Part shown: in pieces, positions 1 to 5,283 of the stretch
Layout: each line of letters starts with the position of its first letter
How positions within the stretch are numbered: position 1 is the first letter of the stretch
DNA from: JBOGJI01 sp050747865
GTDB taxonomy: Bacteria; Acidobacteriota; Thermoanaerobaculia; Multivoradales; JAHEKO01
Assembly (NCBI GenBank): GCA_050747865.1
Contig: JBOGJI010000262.1
Coordinates: forward strand, 1-5,283
DNA length: 5,283 nt
Direction of reading: 5' to 3'
The notes under the pieces: model-generated
What the model was told of the DNA's origin: nothing
Databases searched by the model: none
Seen by the model: only the letters and a program-made list of their open reading frames with translations
Position numbers and translations under genes: made by a program

Positions 1-110
1 TGAGCGTGCATGCTTTTGAGAAAGTGCCTCTGGTACAAATACTTACGCGATCGACCTACACGACCAACGATGACGGCTTGCGTAAACAATTGACGCTACT
101 CGACTTCTAA
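1..110 (+). CDS. Probable IS4-family transposase, C-terminal end (5' part outside the window)
   Basis: The plus-strand frame starting at base 3 stays open for 35 codons and stops at TAA (108-110). The peptide includes AFEKVPLVQILTRS and ends in KQLTLLDF. From memory, an FEK-P--Q-L stretch followed by a terminal QL-LFDF is typical of the C-terminus of DDE transposases of the IS4 family, the kind with a DUF4372 N-terminal domain. The catalytic DDE residues would lie outside the window, so the family call rests on this short tail alone. Two points support it: GC here is about 48%, against about 70% in the dcw genes, and the stop codon runs directly into an IS-end-like sequence. The gene faces ftsZ, tail to tail. 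It could instead be a chance open frame or the end of an unrelated gene; 35 codons is too short to exclude this. Confidence 0.55.
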   Translation, partial: SVHAFEKVPLVQILTRSTYTTNDDGLRKQLTLLDF

Positions 111-123
111 CCGGACAGTAGTG
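108..123 (+). repeat. Candidate terminal inverted repeat of the insertion sequence (right end)
   Basis: The sequence TAACCGGACAGTAGTG begins with the transposase-like stop codon. Read inward from the outer end on the minus strand it is CACTACTGTCCGGTTA, which resembles IS4-type ends as I remember them. Its position directly after the stop codon, where GC content changes, fits a compact IS end. The partner repeat is outside the window, so this is a candidate only. Confidence 0.4.
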
Positions 124-208
124 ATCAAGGATATGCTCCCTCGTCGCTCCTTCCATACGACCGAGAAGCCCCTGGCGCGCGACCCACGGGAGATATCTTC
201 ACAGGCTC
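124..208. other. Short non-coding stretch between ftsZ and the insertion-sequence edge
   Basis: These 85 bases lie after the ftsZ stop codon. I found no hairpin followed by a T-run on the minus strand, so no intrinsic terminator for the cluster is visible. There is a small AGATATCT palindrome (191-198) and a GCGCGC-rich patch (175-184), neither of terminator form. On the minus strand a purine-rich run with two Shine-Dalgarno-like cores (AAGGAG and GAGGGAG, within 135-153) lies close to the IS boundary. No convincing gene follows it. Confidence 0.6.
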
Positions 209-1480
209 TCAGTCCATCTGTTTGCGCAGGACGGTGGGGATGTCGTAGTCGTCGACGTTGGCCCAGTTGGGGCCGAAGCCGCCCGGGTCGTCGCCCTGGG
301 ACTGGGCCACCACACGGCGGAAGAAGGGGATGCGGGGCTGGCCCTCGTCGGCCTCTTCCTGGGGCTTGGGGGCGGGCTCGGTGCGGCGGCGGACCATGGA
401 GGCGCGGGCCGGGGCGTGGGTCTCCCCGTCGGCGCGGTCGGCGGCCGGGAAGAGATCGGCCCAATCGGCCTTGGCCCCGCGGATGCCGCTGCCGAAGCCG
501 GTGGCGATGACGGTGACCTTCATCTCGTCCTCGAGCGCCTCGTCGATCACCATGCCGGAGATGATGTTGGCGTCCGGATCGACGCGCTCGGCGACGATGC
601 GGGCGGCCTCGGCCACCTCGTGGAGGGTGAGGTCGCGGCCGCCGGAGATGTTGAGCAGCACGCCCTTGGCCCCCTCGATCGAGGTCTCCTCGAGCAGGGG
701 CGAGGAGATGGCGCGCTGCGCCGACTCCACGGCACGGTTCTCGCCCTTGGCCACACCGGTGCCCATGAGCGCCATGCCCATCTCGGTCATGATGGTCTTG
801 ACATCGGCGAAGTCGACGTTGATCTCGCCGGGCACGACGATGAGGTCCGAGATGCCCTGCACCGCTTGACCGAGCACGTCGTCGGCAATGCGGAAGGCCT
901 CTCCCAGGGAGGTGCCGCGCTCGACGAACTGCAGCAGCCGCTCGTTGGGGATGGTGATCAGGGTGTCGACCGCCTTGGCCAGGTGCTCCATGCCCTGGAG
1001 GGCGAGCTCCATGCGGCGCTTGCCCTCGAAGCCGAACGGCAGGGTGACCACGGCGACGGTCAGCGCCTCGACCTCGGTGGCCAGCGAGGCGAAGACCGGC
1101 AGCGCGCCGGTGCCGGTGCCGCCGCCCAAGCCGGCGGTCAGGAACACCATGTCGGAGCCGTCGAGCAGACTGAGGATCCGCTCGGTGTCCTCGAGGGCCG
1201 ACTTGCGGCCCATCTCGGGGTCGCCACCGGCACCGAGGCCGCGGGTCAATTGCGGTCCGAGCTGCAGCTTCACCGGCGCCTTGCACTTGCGCAGCGCCTG
1301 CACGTCGGTGTTGGCGCTGATGAACTCGATGCCGCCGAGGCGGCGCTCCATCATGCGGTTGACGGCGTTGCTGCCGCCGCCGCCGACTCCGATCACCTTG
1401 ATGCGGGCCGGGAGCACGTCCTCGCTGTCGAGGGTGATGGGCACCGCACCGGTCGATTCCCGCTCGTCGAATAGGATCAT
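209..1480 (-). CDS. ftsZ: Cell division protein FtsZ (tubulin-like GTPase)
   Basis: FtsZ polymerises with GTP at midcell into the ring that organises the divisome. The 423-residue product has the full family layout: a nucleotide loop GVGGGGSNAVNRM at about 31-43, the tubulin signature GGGTGTG at 119-125, PFGFEGKRR at 148-156, and the T7 synergy loop NVDFADVKTIM at 221-231, with D223 and D226 in the positions that complete the GTPase site of the neighbouring subunit. A variable, disordered-looking linker runs from about 343 to 408. The tail DYDIPTVLRKQMD (411-423) is the conserved peptide that binds FtsA and other partners. The ATG at 1480 is chosen because AAGGAG (1494-1489) sits 8 bases upstream; the frame stays open much further upstream but that part lies inside ftsA. 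The gene follows ftsA after 14 bases. Unusual residues: Leu127 after GTGA where Ala is usual, and Leu147 before PF where Lys is usual. Confidence 0.98.
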   Translation of the reverse strand: MILFDERESTGAVPITLDSEDVLPARIKVIGVGGGGSNAVNRMMERRLGGIEFISANTDVQALRKCKAPVKLQLGPQLTRGLGAGGDPEMGRKSALEDTERILSLLDGSDMVFLTAGLGGGTGTGALPVFASLATEVEALTVAVVTLPFGFEGKRRMELALQGMEHLAKAVDTLITIPNERLLQFVERGTSLGEAFRIADDVLGQAVQGISDLIVVPGEINVDFADVKTIMTEMGMALMGTGVAKGENRAVESAQRAISSPLLEETSIEGAKGVLLNISGGRDLTLHEVAEAARIVAERVDPDANIISGMVIDEALEDEMKVTVIATGFGSGIRGAKADWADLFPAADRADGETHAPARASMVRRRTEPAPKPQEEADEGQPRIPFFRRVVAQSQGDDPGGFGPNWANVDDYDIPTVLRKQMD

Positions 1481-1488
1481 GAGAACAT

Positions 1489-1494
1489 CTCCTT
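1489..1494 (-). promoter_or_regulatory. Ribosome binding site of ftsZ
   Basis: AAGGAG on the minus strand lies immediately after the ftsA stop codon (TGA, 1497-1495) and 8 bases before the ftsZ ATG. It fixes the ftsZ start at 1480. Its closeness to the ftsA stop suggests that ribosomes finishing ftsA help initiate ftsZ. Confidence 0.85.
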
Positions 1495-2733
1495 TCACAA
1501 GAGATCCGCGAACATGCCGCGGATCGAGCCCACGACGCCGCGCACCGAGAAGCCGGGGCGCCGCTGGGTCTGCGGTCTGGCCGTCTGTTCCGTCCGCGCG
1601 TAGAGGAGCACGCCCGAGGACACGCTCCACGCCGGACTCGAGATCACGTCCACCAGGCCGGACAGCCCGGCCGGCAGGCCGTAGCGCACCGGACCCTCGA
1701 AGATCTGCTGCGCCAGCTCTAGCAGGCCGTCGAGCTGGGCGCCGCCGCCGGTGAGCACCAGGCCGCCGCGCAGCTCGCGCTCCCAGCCGTTGCGATCGAT
1801 GGTCTCGCGCGCCAGGGTCAAGAGCTCCTCGGCGCGCGGCGCCAGGATCTCGCACAGGTGGCTCTTGGGCACCACGCGCTCGGCGCCGCCGGCGACCGCC
1901 GGCACCGTCACGCCTTCCCGGTCGTCGACCATGGCGGGGATGCAGCAGCCTTCGCGCAACTTGATGCGCTCGGCCTCGGCGAACGGGGTGCGCAGCACCA
2001 TGGCCAGGTCGTTGGTGAAGTGGCCGGCGCCCACCGGCAGCACCGCCGAGCACTGCACCTGGCCGTCGGCGAACAGCGCCAGGTTGGTGGTGCCGGCTCC
2101 GACATCGAGCAGGACCACCCCCAGCTCTCGCTCGTCGTGGGTGAGCACGGTCTGCGCCGCACACAAGGGCTCGAAGACCAGCTGGCTGACCTCGATGCCG
2201 GCGCGGTTGACGCAGGTGAGCACGGTGCGGATGCGGGTGGTGTTGGCGGTCACCAGGTGCACCGCCACCTCCAAGCGGCTGCCCAGCATGCCCAGCGGGT
2301 CGCCGATCCCCCCCTGGTCGTCGATGAGGAACTCCTGCGGGATGGCGTGCAGGATCTCGCGGTCGGAGGGGAGAGCCGCCGACTGCGCCGCCTCCATCAC
2401 CCGCTCGATGTCCTGGCGGGTGACCTCCCTGTCCTTGCGCGCCACCGAGACCATGCCGCGGACGTTGACCGAGCGCACGTCGCTGCCCGCCACGCCCACC
2501 CAGGCGCGCGCGATCTCCACCCCGGCCATGACCTCGGCCTCCTCGGTCGCCTGGCGCAGGGCGTCGACGGTGGCCTCGATGTTGACGATGTTGCCCTTGC
2601 GGGTGCCGCGGTTGGGCGCCTGGCCCTTGCCCACGACCTCCAAGCCGCCGTCGCCGGCCGGCTGGGCGATCAGCACCGAGACCTTCGACGAGCCGATGTC
2701 GATTCCTACGAGATGTTCATCCGTCCTGGCCAT
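1495..2733 (-). CDS. ftsA: Cell division protein FtsA (actin-like membrane tether for FtsZ)
   Basis: FtsA is an ATP-binding actin homologue that anchors FtsZ filaments to the inner membrane and recruits later division proteins. The 412-residue product shows the actin-fold motifs in order: phosphate-1 loop VGIDIGSSKVSVLIA (9-23), the FtsA-specific 1C domain at about 84-162, phosphate-2 loop LLDVGAGTTNLALF (208-221), and adenosine motif LVLTGGGAQLDGL (325-337). The tail FSVRGVVGSIRGMFADLL (395-412) has the mixed basic and hydrophobic pattern of the amphipathic membrane-targeting helix. Length is close to the usual 410-420. The frame is open upstream to 2970, but the ATG at 2733 is the start: GGAGGA lies 7 bases before it, the family N-terminus begins there, and the upstream part overlaps ftsQ. 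It follows ftsQ after 14 bases and precedes ftsZ, the almost universal ftsA-ftsZ pair. Confidence 0.97.
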   Translation of the reverse strand: MARTDEHLVGIDIGSSKVSVLIAQPAGDGGLEVVGKGQAPNRGTRKGNIVNIEATVDALRQATEEAEVMAGVEIARAWVGVAGSDVRSVNVRGMVSVARKDREVTRQDIERVMEAAQSAALPSDREILHAIPQEFLIDDQGGIGDPLGMLGSRLEVAVHLVTANTTRIRTVLTCVNRAGIEVSQLVFEPLCAAQTVLTHDERELGVVLLDVGAGTTNLALFADGQVQCSAVLPVGAGHFTNDLAMVLRTPFAEAERIKLREGCCIPAMVDDREGVTVPAVAGGAERVVPKSHLCEILAPRAEELLTLARETIDRNGWERELRGGLVLTGGGAQLDGLLELAQQIFEGPVRYGLPAGLSGLVDVISSPAWSVSSGVLLYARTEQTARPQTQRRPGFSVRGVVGSIRGMFADLL

Positions 2734-2740
2734 GGGCCCC

Positions 2741-2746
2741 TCCTCC
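2741..2746 (-). promoter_or_regulatory. Ribosome binding site of ftsA
   Basis: GGAGGA on the minus strand begins one base after the ftsQ stop codon (TAG, 2750-2748) and ends 7 bases before the ftsA ATG. It decides the start at 2733 over the longer open frame reaching 2970, and suggests coupling to ftsQ translation. Confidence 0.85.
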
Positions 2747-2747
2747 G

Positions 2748-3608
2748 CTAGGTTTCCTTCGGTTGGATGATGATCTGGCGCTCGAACCGCAGGTCCACCT
2801 CGCCGACCTCTGGAAAGGCCCGTTCGAGCACCCGGCGATGCCGGCGCAGCGCCTCGACGCCAGCGTCGAGGCGCTGTGCCGACAACAAGATCGGGAAACG
2901 GTACTCGGCCGTGTAGACGCGGAAATCGCTGGGACCGAGCACCTGGATCTCCGAGATCTCCCGCCCCCACTCCGGCTCCAGCCGGGCCAGGTCGCGCACG
3001 ACGGCGACCGCGGCCGCGACATGGGCGGGCCGATCGCTGCCCGCCACCAGGGGCAGATCCGCGGGGCCGCCCCCGGGCACGTAGGCCACGATGGGCTCGC
3101 CTTCAGCGTCGACATAGCGCAGCCTCCCTTCCACGTCGCGCAACATGGCCACGGGCACGCGCTCGTCGATCACCAGCCGCATGCCGTCCGGCAGCCGCTT
3201 CTCGAGCGCCACCTCGTCGACCCAGGGATTGAGGCGCAACCGCTCGGCCACGGTGGCCAGCCGCAGGGTCAACAGCGGCCGGCCGACCAGCGGCTCGAGC
3301 TGGCTGCGGACCCAGGACTCGGCGATGTGCCGGCAGCCCGAGACCTCGACCCGGCGCAGGCGGAAATGGGAGCCCTGCCAGACCCAGGCCGCCGCCGCCA
3401 GCGGCGCGACGACGATCAGCGCCGAGATCCCGAAGGCGCGCGCCATGGCCAGCCACGGGTTGCGCCGTCGGCGGCGGGCGACGAACTGCCGCCGGCGAAA
3501 CGGCAGCACCCTGCCGCCCGGCGCCGGGCCGCGACTCGCTGCCCCCCCGGGAGCACCGCCGCGCGCAGCGCGGTGGTCGGGAGGACCCGCCCCTCGCCCA
3601 GCGCTCAT
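2748..3608 (-). CDS. ftsQ: Cell division protein FtsQ (POTRA-domain divisome protein)
   Basis: FtsQ is a single-pass inner-membrane protein that, with FtsB and FtsL in well-studied species, connects FtsZ-stage assembly to septal peptidoglycan synthesis. The 286-residue product has the expected architecture. A basic, low-complexity cytoplasmic tail (1-54) ends in a cluster of arginines (45-49). One membrane segment lies at about 58-77 (GISALIVVAPLAAAAWVW). A POTRA domain follows at about 81-150, with FRLRRVEVSGCRHI, the hydrophobic LLTLRLATVAERLRLNPWV and a VDEVALEKRLPDGMRLVIDER segment. The FtsQ-type beta domain runs from about 151 to 275. The ATG at 3608 overlaps the murC stop as ATGA and has GGAGG 7 bases upstream; the ATG at 3612 is in another frame and only 3 bases from that site. 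Sequence conservation in FtsQ is low, so the call rests on architecture and its place between murC and ftsA. Confidence 0.93.
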   Translation of the reverse strand: MSAGRGAGPPDHRAARGGAPGGAASRGPAPGGRVLPFRRRQFVARRRRRNPWLAMARAFGISALIVVAPLAAAAWVWQGSHFRLRRVEVSGCRHIAESWVRSQLEPLVGRPLLTLRLATVAERLRLNPWVDEVALEKRLPDGMRLVIDERVPVAMLRDVEGRLRYVDAEGEPIVAYVPGGGPADLPLVAGSDRPAHVAAAVAVVRDLARLEPEWGREISEIQVLGPSDFRVYTAEYRFPILLSAQRLDAGVEALRRHRRVLERAFPEVGEVDLRFERQIIIQPKET

Positions 3609-5002
3609 TCATGGGCCTCCACCAGGTCCCTGGCCAGGCGCACGACGTCGCCCGCGCCCAGGGTCAGAACCACATCCCCCTCCCCGACCCAGCCCGCGAG
3701 CTCGGTCCGCGCCTCCTCGAAGCCCTCACACGCCTTGACCCCCCGGTGCCCGCTGCGGCGCGCGGCGTCGACGATCAGCTCGGAGGTGACGCCGGAGATG
3801 GGCTGCTCCCGCGACGGGTAGATCGGGGTCACCAGGGCGCGATCGGCGAGCAGCAGGGCGCGCCCGAGCTCCGCCGCCAGGTCCCGGGTGCGGGAGAAGA
3901 GGTGGGGCTGGAAGACCGCCGCCACCCGCGCCTGCGGCCAGGCCTGGCGCGCCGCCTTGAGCGTCGCCTCGACCTCGGTCGGGTGGTGCGCGTAGTCGTC
4001 CACCACCTCGGCGCCCCGCCAGCTCCCCAGGCGCTCGAAGCGGCGGTGGACGCCGCCGAAGCCGGCCAGGGCCTCGGCCATGACCTCGAGCTCCAACCCC
4101 AGGGAGAGGCCGACGCCGATCGCGGCCAGGGCGTTCTGCACATTGTGGCTGCCAACCATGGGCAGGTCGATGCTGCCGAGCACGCCTTCGCCGCCGCTGC
4201 GCACCTGAAATGTTGTCCGGAGGTGGGTGCGCCCGTCGCGCGTCTCCCGCTCTACCGCGGCCAGCTCGGCCTGCGGGCTCAGGCCGTAGGTCAACACCCG
4301 CCGATCGGCCAGCGCCGGCAGGATCTCCTGCACGTTCGGATCGTCGATGCACAGGATGGCGCGGCCGAAAAACGGCACCCGCGAGGCGAAATCGATGAAG
4401 GCCTCGCGGATCGCGTCGAGGTCCTCGTAGGTGTCGAGATGGTCGCGATCGATCGAGGTGACGACCGCCAGGATCGGCTGCAGGCGCAGGAAGGAGCGGT
4501 CGAACTCGTCGGCCTCGGCCACCAGGTATTCGCTCTTGCCCAGCCGCGCGCCGGTGCCGGAGACGCGCAGGCGGCCGCCGACGATGACCGTGGGATCGAG
4601 GCCCGCCTCGGTGAGCACGGTGCCGATGAGGGAGGTCGTGGTGGTCTTGCCGTGGGTCCCGGCCACGGCGATCCCGTACTTCGCGCGCATGAGCTCGCCG
4701 AGCATCTCGGCCCGCCGCACGACTGTGATGCCCTGCCGCCGCGCCGCCTCGAGCTCGGCGTTGCTGTCGGGGATGGCCGAGGAGGCGACGACCAGCGCGA
4801 CGCCGGCCAGGTGCTCGGGGGCGTGGCCGATGGCGATCTCGACGCCGAGCCGGTGCAGCCGCTCGGTGTTCTCGCCGGGCTCGCGATCGCAGCCGGAGAG
4901 CTTGACGCCGTTGGCCAGCAGCACCTCGGCGATCCCGGCCATGCCGGCGCCGCCGATACCCACGAAGTGGACCTCGCCTAGGCGTGCGAAGGGGGCGACC
5001 AT
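3605..5002 (-). CDS. murC: UDP-N-acetylmuramate--L-alanine ligase MurC
   Basis: MurC is the cytoplasmic ATP-dependent ligase that attaches L-alanine to UDP-MurNAc, the first step of stem-peptide assembly. The 465-residue product is of normal length with all three Mur ligase domains. The N-terminal Rossmann part has VGIGGAGMAGIA (14-25), binding UDP-MurNAc. The central ATPase has the P-loop GTHGKTTTT (115-123), EADEFDRSFL (163-172), SIDRDHLDTY (183-192) and GSHNVQNALAA (284-294). The C-terminal domain has DDYAHHPTE (335-343), QPHLFSRT (365-372) and GAGD (449-452). Phe167 stands where proteobacterial MurC usually has Ser (EADESD); I recall the Phe form from several other phyla. The ATG at 5002 shares its first base with the TGA stop of murG, and a purine-rich GGGGAAG lies just upstream. 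The stop overlaps the ftsQ start by four bases. Confidence 0.97.
   Translation of the reverse strand: MVAPFARLGEVHFVGIGGAGMAGIAEVLLANGVKLSGCDREPGENTERLHRLGVEIAIGHAPEHLAGVALVVASSAIPDSNAELEAARRQGITVVRRAEMLGELMRAKYGIAVAGTHGKTTTTSLIGTVLTEAGLDPTVIVGGRLRVSGTGARLGKSEYLVAEADEFDRSFLRLQPILAVVTSIDRDHLDTYEDLDAIREAFIDFASRVPFFGRAILCIDDPNVQEILPALADRRVLTYGLSPQAELAAVERETRDGRTHLRTTFQVRSGGEGVLGSIDLPMVGSHNVQNALAAIGVGLSLGLELEVMAEALAGFGGVHRRFERLGSWRGAEVVDDYAHHPTEVEATLKAARQAWPQARVAAVFQPHLFSRTRDLAAELGRALLLADRALVTPIYPSREQPISGVTSELIVDAARRSGHRGVKACEGFEEARTELAGWVGEGDVVLTLGAGDVVRLARDLVEAHE
3616..3620 (-). promoter_or_regulatory. Ribosome binding site of ftsQ inside the murC end
   Basis: GGAGG on the minus strand lies within the last codons of murC, 7 bases before the ftsQ ATG at 3608. 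A second ATG at 3612 is only 3 bases away and in a different frame. The site, with the ATGA stop/start overlap, supports the chosen start and translational coupling. Confidence 0.75.
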
Positions 5003-5283
5003 CAGGTTCTTCCCCCCGAGCGCCCCTGACCCCCGGCCGCGGGACCGGTGGTGAGCGCCACGATCCGGTCGACGATGTGAGAAGCGGCGTTCGGGCGCGC
5101 CAGGCCGCGGGCGGCCCGGGCCATCGATTCGAGCCGCTCGGGCGAGCGCAGGAGGTCGGCGATGAGCGTCGCCAGATCCCCGGGTGGCGGGTCGCCGAAG
5201 GCGGCCATGCCCGCCCCCGCCCGGACATGGGCGCGCGCGTTGTCGCCCTGGTGGCCGCCCGCCAGGGCCAGGGGGAGCAGCAC
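5002..5283 (-). CDS. murG: Lipid II synthase MurG, C-terminal part (5' end outside the window)
   Basis: MurG is the membrane-associated GT28 glycosyltransferase that transfers GlcNAc from UDP-GlcNAc to lipid I, giving lipid II. Only the last 93 residues are present. The visible part begins LLPLALAGGHQGDNARAHVRAGAG, matching the family pattern of a PLP/PLA segment, then HQ--NA, then a conserved AGA, which is in the donor-nucleotide half of the enzyme. After it come the helical ATLIADLLRSPERLESMARAARG and a terminal segment ending in HIVDRIVALTTG. The final roughly 15 residues are Gly/Arg-rich and poorly conserved. The first visible codon (GTG at 5283-5281) is read here as internal valine, not a start. 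Its stop overlaps the murC start by one base, the common murG-murC order. Confidence 0.93.
   Translation of the reverse strand: MLLPLALAGGHQGDNARAHVRAGAGMAAFGDPPPGDLATLIADLLRSPERLESMARAARGLARPNAASHIVDRIVALTTGPAAGGQGRSGGRT

Larger units (their letters stand above)
1..123 (+). mobile_element. Partial insertion sequence (putative IS4-type), right end
   Basis: This segment stands apart from the rest of the window: GC counted by eye is 28/60 in bases 1-60 and 30/60 in 61-120, rising to 37/60 in 121-180 and higher beyond. It contains the transposase-like tail and ends in a candidate terminal repeat. The inner boundary at about 123 is inferred from that repeat. The left end, and therefore the matching inverted repeat and the target duplication, are not in the window. 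Whether the element is intact cannot be judged. Confidence 0.5.

Noticed and set aside
16..43. Promoter-like TTGAGA with 16-base spacing to AATACT on the plus strand
   Set aside because: The -10 match is only 4 of 6, and it lies inside the transposase-like coding frame with nothing obvious to drive, so it is likely chance in AT-richer DNA.
43..85. Inverted repeat TTACGC (43-48) / GCGTAA (80-85)
   Set aside because: The stem is only six bases with a 31-base loop and no T-run, inside a probable coding frame; it is expected by chance.
43..156. Small minus-strand frame of 37 codons starting at ATG 156
   Set aside because: There is no ribosome site at proper distance, no recognisable protein features, and it would cross the inferred IS boundary.
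416..1474. Long plus-strand open frame opposite ftsZ
   Set aside because: It is His/Gly/Asp/Leu-rich low-complexity translation typical of the antisense of a GC-rich gene, while the minus strand encodes an unmistakable FtsZ.
1486..1488. Alternative ATG just upstream of the ftsZ start
   Set aside because: It overlaps the end of the ribosome site and is out of frame with FtsZ (8 bases from the true start).
1481..2164. Upstream extension of the ftsZ frame
   Set aside because: The extension lies inside ftsA, is Arg/Ala-rich without FtsZ similarity, and the Shine-Dalgarno sequence points to the ATG at 1480.
2734..2970. Upstream extension of the ftsA frame
   Set aside because: It overlaps the FtsQ C-terminal coding region and lacks FtsA character; GGAGGA and the family N-terminus place the start at 2733.
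3611..4981. Long plus-strand open frame (456 codons) opposite murC
   Set aside because: Its composition is a GC-driven shadow of murC with no recognisable domain; the minus strand carries all MurC motifs.
3726..5228. 500-codon minus-strand frame overlapping murC and murG
   Set aside because: It is Arg/Gly/Pro-rich and out of frame with both MurC and MurG, whose motifs lie in the other frames.

Overview
The window is the 3' half of a division and cell wall (dcw) gene cluster, read entirely on the minus strand. In transcription order it holds the end of murG, then murC, ftsQ, ftsA and ftsZ. At the far left (positions 1 to about 123) there is an AT-richer edge that looks like the end of an insertion sequence on the plus strand. 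The GC-rich coding (roughly 70% by eye, strong G/C in third positions) and the FtsQ/FtsA/FtsZ set point to a high-GC bacterium with a conventional divisome. The FtsZ and MurC wording (for example EADEFDRSFL and TSIDRDHLDTY in MurC) resembles Acidobacteriota or deltaproteobacterial-type lineages more than Gammaproteobacteria or Actinobacteria. That placement is an inference from memory and is not secure.

Layout from right to left: the C-terminal 93 residues of MurG (5283-5002) share one base with the start of murC (5002-3605). murC overlaps ftsQ (3608-2748) by four bases (ATGA). ftsQ is followed after 14 bases by ftsA (2733-1495), and ftsA after 14 bases by ftsZ (1480-209). ftsQ, ftsA and ftsZ each have a clear Shine-Dalgarno sequence. 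The tight spacing implies one transcript with translational coupling. No murB or ddl lies between murC and ftsQ, where many relatives carry them.

The genes work together. MurC adds L-Ala to UDP-MurNAc early in precursor synthesis. MurG adds GlcNAc to lipid I to make lipid II. FtsZ forms the cytokinetic ring, FtsA tethers it to the membrane, and FtsQ links the early divisome to the septal peptidoglycan synthesis machinery.

Downstream of ftsZ, positions 124-208 are GC-moderate non-coding sequence with no visible intrinsic terminator. Positions 1-123 drop to about 48% GC. They contain a 35-codon open frame on the plus strand ending in QLTLLDF-stop, followed at once by an IS-end-like sequence (TAACCGGACAGTAGTG). 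I read this as the 3' end of an IS4-type transposase inserted close behind ftsZ, facing it. I saw no undescribed system here; the IS junction is the most interesting spot.
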